The notes under the pieces were generated by a model, which was not told the DNA's origin, did no database searches, and saw only the letters and a list, made by a program, of their open reading frames with translations. The translations under genes were made by a program, and so were the position numbers. A DNA stretch of 55,341 nt, from assembly GCA_017532425.1 (NCBI GenBank), contig JAFXJH010000094.1:1-55341 (forward strand). The letters run 5' to 3'. Shown piece by piece: positions 1-7,607 of this stretch; the first letter of the stretch is position 1; every line of letters begins with the position of its first letter. Origin of the DNA: Clostridia bacterium (GTDB lineage: Bacteria; Bacillota; Clostridia; Oscillospirales; CAG-272).

Positions 1-1
1 C

Positions 2-751
2 TTTGACGAGTCGACCTTAAACGACATCAACTCGTGGGTAAGCAAAAACACCGACGGTATGATAAAAAAGATATATGACGAGATCGACCCCGATTCGGTT
101 ATGTTTCTCATAAATGCTCTCGTTTTTGACGCAGAGTGGGAGAAAAAGTATACGGATAAAAACACTTGGGAACGTACCTTTACCTCTGTTACAGGTGAAG
201 AGCGCACGGTAGAATTTATGCACTCGAGCGAGTACAAATACATCCAAGGCAAAAACGTCAATGGATTTATAAAGAATTACAAGGGCGGCAAGTACAGCTT
301 CGTTGCGCTTCTTCCCGATAAAAACGTAAGTATCTACAGATATATTGAATCGCTAAGCGCAGAAAGTATCGCAAAACTTCTTGATAACGTTTATTCAAAC
401 GAGGTCAAAGCCGCAATACCGAAGTTTGAGAGTGACTATTCTATCATTCTGAACGATATTCTCTCGGATCTCGGAATGTCTTCCGCATTTGCAAGCGGAA
501 GTGCCGATTTCTCAAAGCTCGGACATTCCGACGTAGGAAATCTTTTCATTTCCGAAGTAGTCCACAAAACCTTCATTTCGGTTGACGAGAACGGCACGAA
601 AGCCGCCGCTGTCACAGGCAGCGACGTTAGCTGCGAAGATGACAGCAATACTGTAACGATCACTCTCGACCGACCGTTTGTATATATGATAATCGATAAC
701 GAAACGAATCTCCCGATATTTATCGGTACGGTTACTGATATAAACAATTAA
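2..751 (+). CDS. Serpin family protease inhibitor (5' truncated by window)
   Basis: Serpins trap serine or cysteine proteases by cleavage of an exposed reactive-centre loop; gut bacterial serpins are usually exported and thought to act on host or competitor proteases. The reading frame is already open at base 2, where INSWVSKNTDGMIKK matches the conserved serpin helix segment, so the upstream part of the gene lies outside the window. Visible serpin blocks are FLINALVFDAEW, FISEVVHKTFISVDENGTKAAAVTG (hinge region) and the C-terminal DRPFVYMIIDNETNLPIFIGTV. The Ala-rich small-residue hinge (GTKAAAVTG) is the type seen in inhibitory serpins. The reactive loop falls around GSDVSCEDDSNTV; I cannot assign P1 with certainty. 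The export signal cannot be seen. Family assignment is secure; the target protease is unknown. Confidence 0.95.
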   Translation, partial: FDESTLNDINSWVSKNTDGMIKKIYDEIDPDSVMFLINALVFDAEWEKKYTDKNTWERTFTSVTGEERTVEFMHSSEYKYIQGKNVNGFIKNYKGGKYSFVALLPDKNVSIYRYIESLSAESIAKLLDNVYSNEVKAAIPKFESDYSIILNDILSDLGMSSAFASGSADFSKLGHSDVGNLFISEVVHKTFISVDENGTKAAAVTGSDVSCEDDSNTVTITLDRPFVYMIIDNETNLPIFIGTVTDINN

Positions 752-800
752 AAAATTTAAGGCTAAAAGCCTCAAATTCAGACCAAAAACAAAATAGTAA

Positions 801-890
801 AAAGCTTTCAGCCAAGGAAAAGGGATGGGAGTTTGAGGGAAGGGAAAAAACTTCGGCGTTTGAGATGGTTTTTCCCTTCCCTCGTTTTGA
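801..890 (+). repeat. Structured element, copy 1 (conserved loop hairpin)
   Basis: This stretch begins AAAGCTTTCAGCCAAGGAAA and then forms a long hairpin: GAGGGAAGGGAAAAA pairs perfectly with TTTTTCCCTTCCCTC around the loop CTTCGGCGTTTGAGATGG. A second copy lies near 23.7 kb with the same 5' flank and the same loop, but with a stem changed on both sides. It sits between the convergent 3' ends of the serpin and DUF11 genes, in the serpin orientation, so it could be part of the serpin transcript's 3' end. No protein is encoded. The flanking sequence (752-800 and 891-955) is AT-rich; it holds AGGCT and AGCCT segments at 760-772 and another AGCCT near 940, and nothing else that I recognise. Confidence 0.8.
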
Positions 891-955
891 ATTTAACAAT
901 CTTGTCTACATTTTAAATTGGAACCAAAAGCCTCAGATTTTCATTTAATACAGCA

Positions 956-1810
956 TCATATCGTTCCTACAACGGTCAATACGCTTACACCGGGTACTAC
1001 CGACCATACACCGCTTACAGGATCCTGCGTGTAGGTGGCGGCAGGAACCGTTATTTCACCGGGCACAGTTACAAAGCTTCCGGTTGCCTCGTCGTAGGTG
1101 TAATTTGTTCCTTCGCTCCATGCGCTCTGATTAAAGGTTACCTCAATATCGGTCAGAATGGGATCGAAAATATCGGTAAGCGTTGCATTATCTGTAGCTG
1201 CCGCCGCCGTATTTCCGTAGTTCTGAATGGTAAACGTATAGGTCACTCTGCTGTTTTCGCTGACAGGAGTCGGAGAAATGCTCTTGTTTATCATAAGATT
1301 TGCTTCCGAAAGCGTCGTAACGGTCTCGCTTGCCGTGACGGGCGTAGTTATTCCGCCTCCGCTTAAAGTTGCCGTATTGACTATACTCTGAGCATCGCCG
1401 AGCGGTGCAAACTGATTTACGGTCACCTCATACACGATAGCAGCGTTTCCGAGCGCCGGAACAGAAATTCCACTCACCGTAAGCGGCGGTCCTGCCGTCA
1501 CGGTCGGATCAGCCTGAAGCACTCCGTTTACATAATAAAGCAGTGAATCCTCTCTATAGCTCAGCGGATAAAGCGTTCCGCCGTTAAAGGTATACGCTCC
1601 GAGATCGTCGATGAGCGTAAGTCCGCTTATCTCTGTCGTGCCCGAGTTAAGAATACTTACAACATAAGTCACTCTGTCGCCGACGCTGTACTCGCTGCGT
1701 ACAGCACTTTTGGTGGCTGAAAGCACTTCCAAAAGCTCACCCGTCGCTACGTTAGAGCTAGTTACCACGTCATTATAGGTTAAAGTTGCCTGGTTGGTGA
1801 ATATTGCCAT
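956..1810 (-). CDS. DUF11-domain repeat protein without signal peptide
   Basis: A 284-residue protein rich in Thr, Val, Ser and Asn with two DUF11-like beta-sandwich repeats: about residues 30-150 (SVGDRVTYVVSILNSGT, SGLTLIDDL, ALGNAAIVYEVTVN) and 165-284 (SENSRVTYTFTIQNYGNT, ATLTDIFDPILTDI). DUF11 domains are common in bacterial surface and envelope proteins, but this one starts directly with MAIFTNQATLTYNDV. It has no signal peptide, transmembrane segment or sorting motif. The start is secure because GGAGGTGG lies four bases before the ATG. Function is unknown. A spore or surface-layer component or a protein with non-classical export is possible, but that is inference. It stands alone, convergent with the serpin gene and divergent from the zinc-ribbon protein gene. 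Confidence 0.8.
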   Translation of the reverse strand: MAIFTNQATLTYNDVVTSSNVATGELLEVLSATKSAVRSEYSVGDRVTYVVSILNSGTTEISGLTLIDDLGAYTFNGGTLYPLSYREDSLLYYVNGVLQADPTVTAGPPLTVSGISVPALGNAAIVYEVTVNQFAPLGDAQSIVNTATLSGGGITTPVTASETVTTLSEANLMINKSISPTPVSENSRVTYTFTIQNYGNTAAAATDNATLTDIFDPILTDIEVTFNQSAWSEGTNYTYDEATGSFVTVPGEITVPAATYTQDPVSGVWSVVPGVSVLTVVGTI

Positions 1811-1832
1811 AAAACCACCTCCGTTTTATAAT

Positions 1833-1855
1833 ACCGAAGGCTCACGCACTTCGGT
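1833..1855 (-). promoter_or_regulatory. Leader hairpin before the DUF11 gene
   Basis: On the minus strand ACCGAAG and CTTCGGT form a perfect 7-bp stem with a 9-nt loop, ending about 22 bases before the start codon and just before the very strong GGAGGTGG site. It may stabilise the mRNA or control access to the ribosome binding site; no T-run follows, so it is not a terminator. Confidence 0.45.
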
Positions 1856-1946
1856 TCTATATAATATATGTTGCTTTACGGAAGGTTGTCACTTACAAAT
1901 TTTCCTCGGTTCATTTTTATTACACAGTTTATTTCAAAGTTATTTA

Positions 1947-1975
1947 TTGAAGTTTGCATTTTATTGTGATATATT
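1947..1975 (+). promoter_or_regulatory. Sigma-A-type promoter for the zinc-ribbon/YwlG pair
   Basis: TTGAAG and TATATT are separated by 17 bases, about 36 bases before the ATG of the zinc-ribbon protein gene. Both boxes are close to consensus. This is a sequence-only prediction. Confidence 0.5.
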
Positions 1976-2011
1976 TTATTTACAGACCCAAAGAAAGGAA
2001 AAATATCAAAT

Positions 2012-2497
2012 ATGAAATTCAGAGAAAAGCTTGCGAGCTTTATGTACGGCAGATACGGCAACGATCAGCTCGGCAACTTTATGATGTGGACCTACGTCGT
2101 CCTGCTTATAATAAACCTATTCGTTTCTTCTGTAACGCTCTATACGCTGTCAATAATTCTTGTTTGCTTGACGGTTTTCCGTATGTTTTCGCGCAACGTC
2201 AACGCACGAAACAAGGAAAATCTGAAATTTTTGGCTATAAGAAAGAAATTCCTTTCTTTTTTCAAGCTTCAGTTTGACCGTACGCGCGATATGCGAAGAA
2301 AGGTATACAAAAAATGCCCTTCCTGCAAGGCTGTCGTCAGACTCCCTCGCAAGTCGGGAAAGCACGCCGTCGTTTGTCCGTCGTGCAAAAACCGCTTTTC
2401 GATGAAAATAATGCCGTTTGCCGCGCTTCTTTCGCTAATCATCACAATTTTTCTCGCGCTGATCGCCCTCATCGTTCTTCTCATCATCTTTATATAA
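2012..2497 (+). CDS. Zinc-ribbon membrane protein, unknown function
   Basis: A 161-residue protein with three parts: a hydrophobic pair of segments near residues 25-60, a basic central region, and a zinc-ribbon of the type KCPSCKAVVRLP...VVCPSCKNRF (two CPSC knuckles, about residues 100-128). A strongly hydrophobic C-terminal helix (residues 134-160) follows. The N-terminal MYGRYGNDQL block resembles small uncharacterised Clostridia membrane proteins. An AAAGGA site lies upstream of the ATG. The gene is followed after 21 bases by the YwlG-type gene, so the two are probably co-transcribed. A role in metal sensing or in membrane protein assembly is possible, but nothing in the sequence decides it. 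Confidence 0.75.
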   Translation: MKFREKLASFMYGRYGNDQLGNFMMWTYVVLLIINLFVSSVTLYTLSIILVCLTVFRMFSRNVNARNKENLKFLAIRKKFLSFFKLQFDRTRDMRRKVYKKCPSCKAVVRLPRKSGKHAVVCPSCKNRFSMKIMPFAALLSLIITIFLALIALIVLLIIFI

Positions 2498-2518
2498 AAC
2501 GAAAAGGACTTTAAAAAT

Positions 2519-3073
2519 ATGAATACTGAAATTTTATCCGAAAATATTGCCCAATCGGGTGCGCAGGCCGTCCGCGAGCTTATTGAGGCGGGCTCTCTTA
2601 AAAAAGGAGATATTCTCGTTATCGGATGCTCCTCCTCTGAAATAATGGGAGAAAAGATCGGAAAAGGATCCACCTATTTTGCCGCTGAAGCACTTCTGAG
2701 TGGAATATACCCCATCCTTGAGGAGCGCGGAATATATCTCGCCGCGCAGTGCTGTGAGCATTTAAACCGCGCGCTCGTAATTGAAAAGGAATGTGCCGAA
2801 AAATATTTTCTCGAGTGCGTATCGGTAATACCCCAGCCCAAAGCGGGCGGCTCGTTTGCCACCGCAACATACAAAAAGATGAAAGATCCCGTTATGGTCG
2901 AGCACGTAAAGGCCCGTGCCGGAATCGACGTCGGCGGAACGCTCATCGGTATGCACCTGCGCGACGTTGCCGTACCCGTAAGGCTCTCTGTTACCAAGAT
3001 TGGCGAAGCGTCTATCATATGTGCCTACACCCGTCCGAAATTCATAGGCGGCGAGCGCGCTGTGTATAGGTGA
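2519..3073 (+). CDS. ywlG: YwlG-type UPF0340/TIGR01440 family protein
   Basis: A 184-residue soluble protein matching the UPF0340 (DUF436, TIGR01440) family across its whole length. Recognisable segments are GDILVIGCSSSEIMGEKIGKG, the Cys-rich block LAAQCCEHLNRALVIE, and VIPQPKAGGSFATATY. The C-terminal block ARAGIDVGGTLIGMHL leads into VAVPVRLSVTKIGEA, also typical of the family. It is widespread in Firmicutes and structurally related to small nucleoside or phosphate-binding folds, but its reaction is not established to my knowledge. The AAAGGA site is ten bases before the ATG. It is the second gene of a probable two-gene unit and is followed by a foldback repeat and a terminator hairpin. 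Confidence 0.9.
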   Translation: MNTEILSENIAQSGAQAVRELIEAGSLKKGDILVIGCSSSEIMGEKIGKGSTYFAAEALLSGIYPILEERGIYLAAQCCEHLNRALVIEKECAEKYFLECVSVIPQPKAGGSFATATYKKMKDPVMVEHVKARAGIDVGGTLIGMHLRDVAVPVRLSVTKIGEASIICAYTRPKFIGGERAVYR

Positions 3074-3080
3074 GGTTACG

Positions 3081-3247
3081 CCAAGGGCTCTGCCCTTGAC
3101 CCGCTCCAACCCGTTTTGAAAAAAGGGTTTGAGAATCCCAAAAACTTTGCTGAAAAGGCGAGAAGTTACTTCTTTAGAAAAGTTTTGAGGATTTTTAAGG
3201 AACTTTTTCAAAAGTTCCTTAAATGGGGTTTGGGGTAAAGCCCCAAG
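3081..3247. repeat. Foldback intergenic repeat, locus 1 (cleanest unit)
   Basis: This is the best example of a modular palindromic repeat seen at five places in the window. The order is: outer hairpin CAAGGG/CCCTTG, a second hairpin AACCC(gttttgaaaaaa)GGGTT, the core CAAAAACTTTGCTGAAAA, a short spacer, the inverted core TAGAAAAGTTTTG, a third hairpin AAGGAACTTT/AAAGTTCCTT, and an outer hairpin TGGGG/CCCCA. The right half is thus an inverted version of the left half with different stem sequences. No ORF of its own and no transposase is present. It lies downstream of ywlG and before the shared terminator. Confidence 0.8.
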
Positions 3248-3319
3248 CAACGGCGTTTCTTTTGATTACTTTTCTTTTCGCCTGCGCTTTCAAAGAAAAG
3301 TAAGTCCCTGACTATCTAA

Positions 3320-3360
3320 AAAACTCGTACGTAAAGACATCGTCCTCACGTACGAGTTTT
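3320..3360. terminator. Bidirectional intrinsic terminator
   Basis: AAAACTCGTACGT and ACGTACGAGTTTT form a perfect 13-bp stem. It stands between the convergent ywlG-type and XRE genes, with A- and T-rich flanks on both sides, so it can end transcription from either direction. Confidence 0.8.
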
Positions 3361-3370
3361 CTTTATTAAG

Positions 3371-4441
3371 TTATCTGTATTTGTCTAAAATCGCCGTATA
3401 TTCTTTATTCTTCAAAAGCTCTGCTCTCCTGCCCGCTTTGGCATTGATGCGGTAGTCGATATTAAATTTAAACAAATCGTTTCTTGCATCTTCAAAGTAA
3501 CGATCGAAAGAAGAATTCAAAGCATCATTTTCCTTTCTTAATTCTTCAAGCTTTTTCGTTGCATACAAGTTTTTGTCCATAAGCATAGTAACCTGACTGT
3601 CTGTTCCGCCTCGGTAACAGAAATCATTTTCTATTCTTCCAAGGAAAGATTTTGCAAGTACAAGGAAAAATACATCACCGGTCTTTTCAAACGCATTCAG
3701 CATAAGTTCTCCATAGTACAGTGCGCGTTCAGCCTTTTCTGTCATTGAGAGCGAAGGATCAAAGAAAACGGCGCGACCAAGCTTATCAGATGCAAAATCA
3801 GCAAGCTCATACATATTCTTTCGAACGTGAAAATAATATTCGCTTGTATCCTTTGCAAATAGCTGTTCTGTTTTTTGCCCGCCGGTAGTGTACCAATCGG
3901 TGAATTTTGTTTTATAAATTTCAAGAGCTTCGTCTGTTTTTCCTTCTGCGTGAAGAATTTTAGCACGCATATTCCACGCGCCCAGACGGAGATTCTCCTC
4001 TGTGCAGCCATCAAGTATCTTTTCACAGATAGCAAGAAATTCATCCTTGTGATTAATCAAAACCGCAGGATCATTATCGGCAAAATTGCCGCCTATATCC
4101 CACATATAGTAGTGCATAATATAGTAATCATTAGGATAATCGTGATATGCTTTTACAATAATATCACGGCCTGTTTTGTCGTTTCTGTGCTTGATATACT
4201 CGGAAATAGCTTCTTTGATTTCAGCTTTGATCTTCTCCTCACTATAACCCATAAGCTGATCGAGCGTTACTCCGAAGAAATACGCAAGCGGTTGCAAGAG
4301 TGTGATATCGGGATATGTTTCGCCGCGCTCCCATTTACTGACGGCGGCACAGGTAACGTTCATCGCAAGCGAAAGCTCTTCCTGTGTGATATTTTTCGCT
4401 GTACGCAAACGTTTGATGTTTGCACCAATTGTCATTTCCAT
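3371..4441 (-). CDS. XRE-family regulator with C-terminal TPR-like region
   Basis: The N-terminal residues 3-65 are a Cro/CI-type helix-turn-helix: IGANIKRLRTAKNITQEEL, then VSKWERGETYPDITLL. About 290 residues of helical repeats follow, with Trp, Tyr and Glu patterns (YHDYPNDYYIMHYYMWDIGG, GAWNMRAKILHAEGKTDEAL) like the TPR-type helices of Clostridia XRE regulators. Such proteins often bind a peptide or respond to metabolic state, but the ligand here is unknown. GAGG lies seven bases before the first of two possible ATG codons (MEM). A TATAAT-like box lies about 50 bases upstream. The gene stands alone, so target genes cannot be deduced from context. Confidence 0.9.
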   Translation of the reverse strand: MEMTIGANIKRLRTAKNITQEELSLAMNVTCAAVSKWERGETYPDITLLQPLAYFFGVTLDQLMGYSEEKIKAEIKEAISEYIKHRNDKTGRDIIVKAYHDYPNDYYIMHYYMWDIGGNFADNDPAVLINHKDEFLAICEKILDGCTEENLRLGAWNMRAKILHAEGKTDEALEIYKTKFTDWYTTGGQKTEQLFAKDTSEYYFHVRKNMYELADFASDKLGRAVFFDPSLSMTEKAERALYYGELMLNAFEKTGDVFFLVLAKSFLGRIENDFCYRGGTDSQVTMLMDKNLYATKKLEELRKENDALNSSFDRYFEDARNDLFKFNIDYRINAKAGRRAELLKNKEYTAILDKYR

Positions 4442-4584
4442 AATTATACCTCAACTAAAATAAAAGTAAGCCGACGTCTGCTTCTGATTACATTATAACA
4501 CAAAAGACATTTTAGTAAAGGTATTGTTAAGAAACACAGTGTTAACTCGGAGTTAAAAAAATAAACATTCAGTATATGCTGCAA

Positions 4585-4634
4585 AAAGAAAAAAGCAAGA
4601 ATATGAGAAGAAATATCCTCCTATTCTTGCTTTT
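4585..4634 (-). terminator. Intrinsic terminator of the rubrerythrin gene
   Basis: On the minus strand AAAAGCAAGAAT and ATTCTTGCTTTT bracket a hairpin just after the rubrerythrin stop, followed by a T-rich stretch. Confidence 0.7.
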
Positions 4635-4650
4635 ATTTAATTATTTCCAA

Positions 4651-5190
4651 TCAATAATTCTCAGCCTTTACCTGGAAATATGCCTGAGGATGTGCGCATA
4701 CGGGGCACATCTTGGGTGCCTTCTGACCAATCATAATATGGCCGCAGTTAGAGCACTGCCAGATAACGTCATTGTCCTTCGAGAATACGAGATCGCCTTC
4801 GATATTAGCAAGAAGCTGTCTGTAACGCTCCTCGTGCTCCTTCTCGATCTTTGCAACTGCGCTGAAGAGATATGCGATGTGGTCAAAGCCCTCTTCCTTT
4901 GCAACCTTTGCAAATTCAGCATACATATCTGTCCACTCGTAACGCTCGCCTGCAGCAGCGTCCTCAAGGTTTACGGTAGTTGTGGGTACTTCGCCGTCGT
5001 GGAGAAGCTTGAACCAGATCTTTGCGTGCTCCTTCTCGTTTTCTGCTGTTTCCTCAAATATTTTTGCTATCTGTACGTATCCGTCCTTCTTAGCCTTAGA
5101 TGCATAATAAGTGTACTTGTTTCTTGCCTGCGATTCGCCTGCAAATGCCGCCATAAGATTGGCCTCTGTTCTTGATCCTTTAAGTTCCAT
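4651..5190 (-). CDS. rbr: Rubrerythrin (diiron peroxidase)
   Basis: Rubrerythrin reduces hydrogen peroxide in anaerobes using a diiron site and a rubredoxin-type Fe(Cys)4 centre. The 179-residue protein has the usual order. The ferritin-like four-helix domain (residues 1-140) carries the iron ligands in [22 protein letters not shown] and [10 protein letters not shown]. The C-terminal rubredoxin domain has the two knuckles CSNCGH and [17 protein letters not shown] lies eight bases before the ATG, and a promoter is visible upstream. It is monocistronic with its own terminator. A PerR-type operator was looked for in the upstream AT-rich sequence, but I cannot assign one. Confidence 0.95.
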   Translation of the reverse strand: MELKGSRTEANLMAAFAGESQARNKYTYYASKAKKDGYVQIAKIFEETAENEKEHAKIWFKLLHDGEVPTTTVNLEDAAAGERYEWTDMYAEFAKVAKEEGFDHIAYLFSAVAKIEKEHEERYRQLLANIEGDLVFSKDNDVIWQCSNCGHIMIGQKAPKMCPVCAHPQAYFQVKAENY

Positions 5191-5232
5191 AATTGATTTC
5201 CTTTCAAAATTGTTTATTTGAATTACAATATA

Positions 5233-5261
5233 ATAATGACATATTTTTTGTTATTTGTCAA
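5233..5261 (-). promoter_or_regulatory. Promoter of the rubrerythrin gene
   Basis: On the minus strand TTGACA is followed after 17 bases by CATTAT, about 43 bases before the start codon. The -35 box is perfect and the -10 box is moderate. Confidence 0.55.
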
Positions 5262-5285
5262 TATTATAATCAAATTTTTTTGTTA

Positions 5286-7583
5286 TCATTCAAGCAAAAT
5301 GTGTTTTGCTTCACCGACTCTTTCCATAATTACGGAGTCTCTCTTCTGGCTTGTAAAGACAAAGACCTGATATCCCGACAAAGCGATCTCGCCGAGAAGA
5401 GAAAACGTGTTTTCAAGTCGCTTATCGTCAAGACGGGCAAATGACTCGTCAAAGAGGATCGGAGGCTTCGCTTTGGTATAGAGCATCTCCACAAGCGCAA
5501 GACGCAGGCTGACGTAAGCAAGGTCCTTTGTTCCTTCGCTGAGATATTCGATCTCGCGCGTAACGATATTGCCTATTCCCTGCGCATCGTGTCCGTATTC
5601 GAGCGACATACTTTCGCTTACGCCTATATTCGAGTATTTTCCGCGTGTCTCCTTATTCATCATTTCGCTCGCTCTTTTTGCAAGATGTGGTGCCACGTCA
5701 CTACGAAGTCTGTCCGAAGCGTTTGCTATCGACTGTATCGCGAGCATATATCCGTCGTGGCATATCTCAAGTTCGGTCATCTGCGCGGTAAGCTCGGCTA
5801 TTTCATCCGAAATCATATCCGTATCCTCTGCGCTTGCGGAAAGCTTTGCCATCTCGATATCGAGCGTTTTTATATCCTCTTCGACCGAGCGGTTTTCGTA
5901 CACTCTGTTCTCGTAATCACGCTTTACGCTTTCGTATCTGCCCTCTTCGATATCACCGAGCAAGGAGCTCTCTTCAAGTGCCTTTTCGAGAGCTAGTCTG
6001 TCGAGCGTCGGAAGCTTTGCGGCATAATCGCTCATCTGCTTTTCTGCATTTTCCTTTTGCATTTCGCAGTTTTTAAGCTTTGTAAGCTCTTCTCTTGCGC
6101 TTCTCGCGATCTCATATGCAGACTGCGTAGAAAGATATTCTTTTCCCCATTTTGACAGAAGGACTTTAATTTTTCCGATATACTCTTCCCTCTCGTTTAA
6201 AAGCTCGCTCCGCTTTTCGTTCAGCGCAGAGCTTTTTTGCTCGTACATATCCTTAAGATAGCGCTTTTTTTCTATCTTATCGAAAATTTCTCTTATATCT
6301 TCAAGTGATATCGGGGAATATTTGTCAGCAAGAGTCTGATATTCCTTACGCATAGCGTGCGCCTTTGAAAGTGCTACCGCCGAAGCCGAAAAAGCACCTG
6401 CCGAGAGTATCGCCGTGATTACAACAGGAAGCAGATCGAACATCAGAAGTGCCGCCGCGATCATCGCAAGGGCGGATCCACCGATCAAAAAGACCTTAGC
6501 AAGAGAAGCAAATTTACCCTCGCTTGCAGATATATTTTTTGCCTTTTCTTCAAGGGCGTTTACCGAGCCGTCGCTTCCTATCTTTTCAAGAAGCGCATTT
6601 TCTTCGTCTGTCAGCTTGGCATCCTCGGGAAGCTCACCGTTTATTTCAAGCTGTGATATTTTAGCGTTTATCCGCTCTGTCTCGGACGCGTAGCTTTCGA
6701 TATCGCGCAGATATTTTTCGTCGGGAACAAAGCCGTCAAAGGAAATTTCATCAAGTCGGGCATCGTACTCTTTTTTCTTTTCCTCTGCGTTTCTTACAAG
6801 GGTGTCGAAATATTCAAAGCTGTTAAGCTTTTCGCGAAGGTCTGCGCGCTCAAGTCTCTTTCTCACAGAGTCAAGCTCTTCTTTTTCCTTTTCGTAATGC
6901 GAAAGAAGCTCTTTTTTCTCATTTTCCTTGCGTGAAAGCAGATTTTTTACCGTTTCCGCGCTGTCACGACGAGATTTGAGGAGTTCGATTTTATCCTGAA
7001 GCTCGCTTATTTTTCCTCCGCGGCGCACCTTGTATTTAAGTAAAACTCGGGCATCCTCGAGCTTTTTCTGTGCCGATGCCGTACTGACCGTTTCATCTCC
7101 CGAAAATAGCATATTTTCGATTGCCGCGCTTATCGGCTTACCGTTGACCTTGCCTCCGTCGGCCTGACCGACGTACGCGGTCTGAGCAAAGGCATCCTCG
7201 TCTACTCCGAAAAAGAGTCTGCCCGGATGCTCGCCCTTAAAGCATTCTACGCCTGCTTCGATATCAACTATCTTGACACTTTCCTGCGCTCTCGTGCCCG
7301 GCTTGAGTATTCGCTCTATGCGGTATTTTTTGCCGTTGTATTCGAACACGAGCGAGCCGGACGCAAGATCGTTTTCCCAGCTTCGGTATCGCTTCACTTC
7401 GGACAAAGCGCCCTGAGACGGTGCTTTTTTTGCAAGTCCGTAAAAAATAAATTTTATAAACGCTCCGAGCGTGGTCTTGCCCGATTCATTCGGACCTTCT
7501 ATGATATTCACGCCACGCTCGAAGGAAAGAGCATAATTTTTATACGAGCCGAAGGACTCGATAGCAACGCTTTCTATGTACAT
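5286..7583 (-). CDS. yhaN: YhaN/SbcC-like ATPase of a DNA repair nuclease
   Basis: An SMC/Rad50-type ATPase that probably forms a nuclease complex with the upstream metallophosphoesterase. The N-terminal MYIESVAIESFGSYKNY and Walker A GPNESGKTT (about residue 33) are typical of YhaN. Two long coiled-coil arms (about 190-340 and 430-620) surround a hydrophobic segment near residues 360-410 (SLAKVFLIGGSALAMIAAAL). The C-terminus carries the signature LSEGTKDLAYVSLRLAL and the Walker B/D-loop ILFDESFARLDDKRL. Its 765 residues are shorter than the roughly 960 of the B. subtilis protein. The central membrane-like segment is also seen in YhaN relatives. The start has GGAGAAGG just before the ATG and lies 24 bases after the yhaO-like gene, so the two form an operon. 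Confidence 0.9.
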   Translation of the reverse strand: MYIESVAIESFGSYKNYALSFERGVNIIEGPNESGKTTLGAFIKFIFYGLAKKAPSQGALSEVKRYRSWENDLASGSLVFEYNGKKYRIERILKPGTRAQESVKIVDIEAGVECFKGEHPGRLFFGVDEDAFAQTAYVGQADGGKVNGKPISAAIENMLFSGDETVSTASAQKKLEDARVLLKYKVRRGGKISELQDKIELLKSRRDSAETVKNLLSRKENEKKELLSHYEKEKEELDSVRKRLERADLREKLNSFEYFDTLVRNAEEKKKEYDARLDEISFDGFVPDEKYLRDIESYASETERINAKISQLEINGELPEDAKLTDEENALLEKIGSDGSVNALEEKAKNISASEGKFASLAKVFLIGGSALAMIAAALLMFDLLPVVITAILSAGAFSASAVALSKAHAMRKEYQTLADKYSPISLEDIREIFDKIEKKRYLKDMYEQKSSALNEKRSELLNEREEYIGKIKVLLSKWGKEYLSTQSAYEIARSAREELTKLKNCEMQKENAEKQMSDYAAKLPTLDRLALEKALEESSLLGDIEEGRYESVKRDYENRVYENRSVEEDIKTLDIEMAKLSASAEDTDMISDEIAELTAQMTELEICHDGYMLAIQSIANASDRLRSDVAPHLAKRASEMMNKETRGKYSNIGVSESMSLEYGHDAQGIGNIVTREIEYLSEGTKDLAYVSLRLALVEMLYTKAKPPILFDESFARLDDKRLENTFSLLGEIALSGYQVFVFTSQKRDSVIMERVGEAKHILLE

Positions 7584-7607
7584 AGCCTTCTCCGTTTATA
7601 CGTATTA

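Noticed and set aside
3081..3247. Foldback repeats as insertion sequence or CRISPR
   Set aside because: There is no transposase frame, no regular spacer pattern and no cas gene; the units are hairpin modules of varying sequence.
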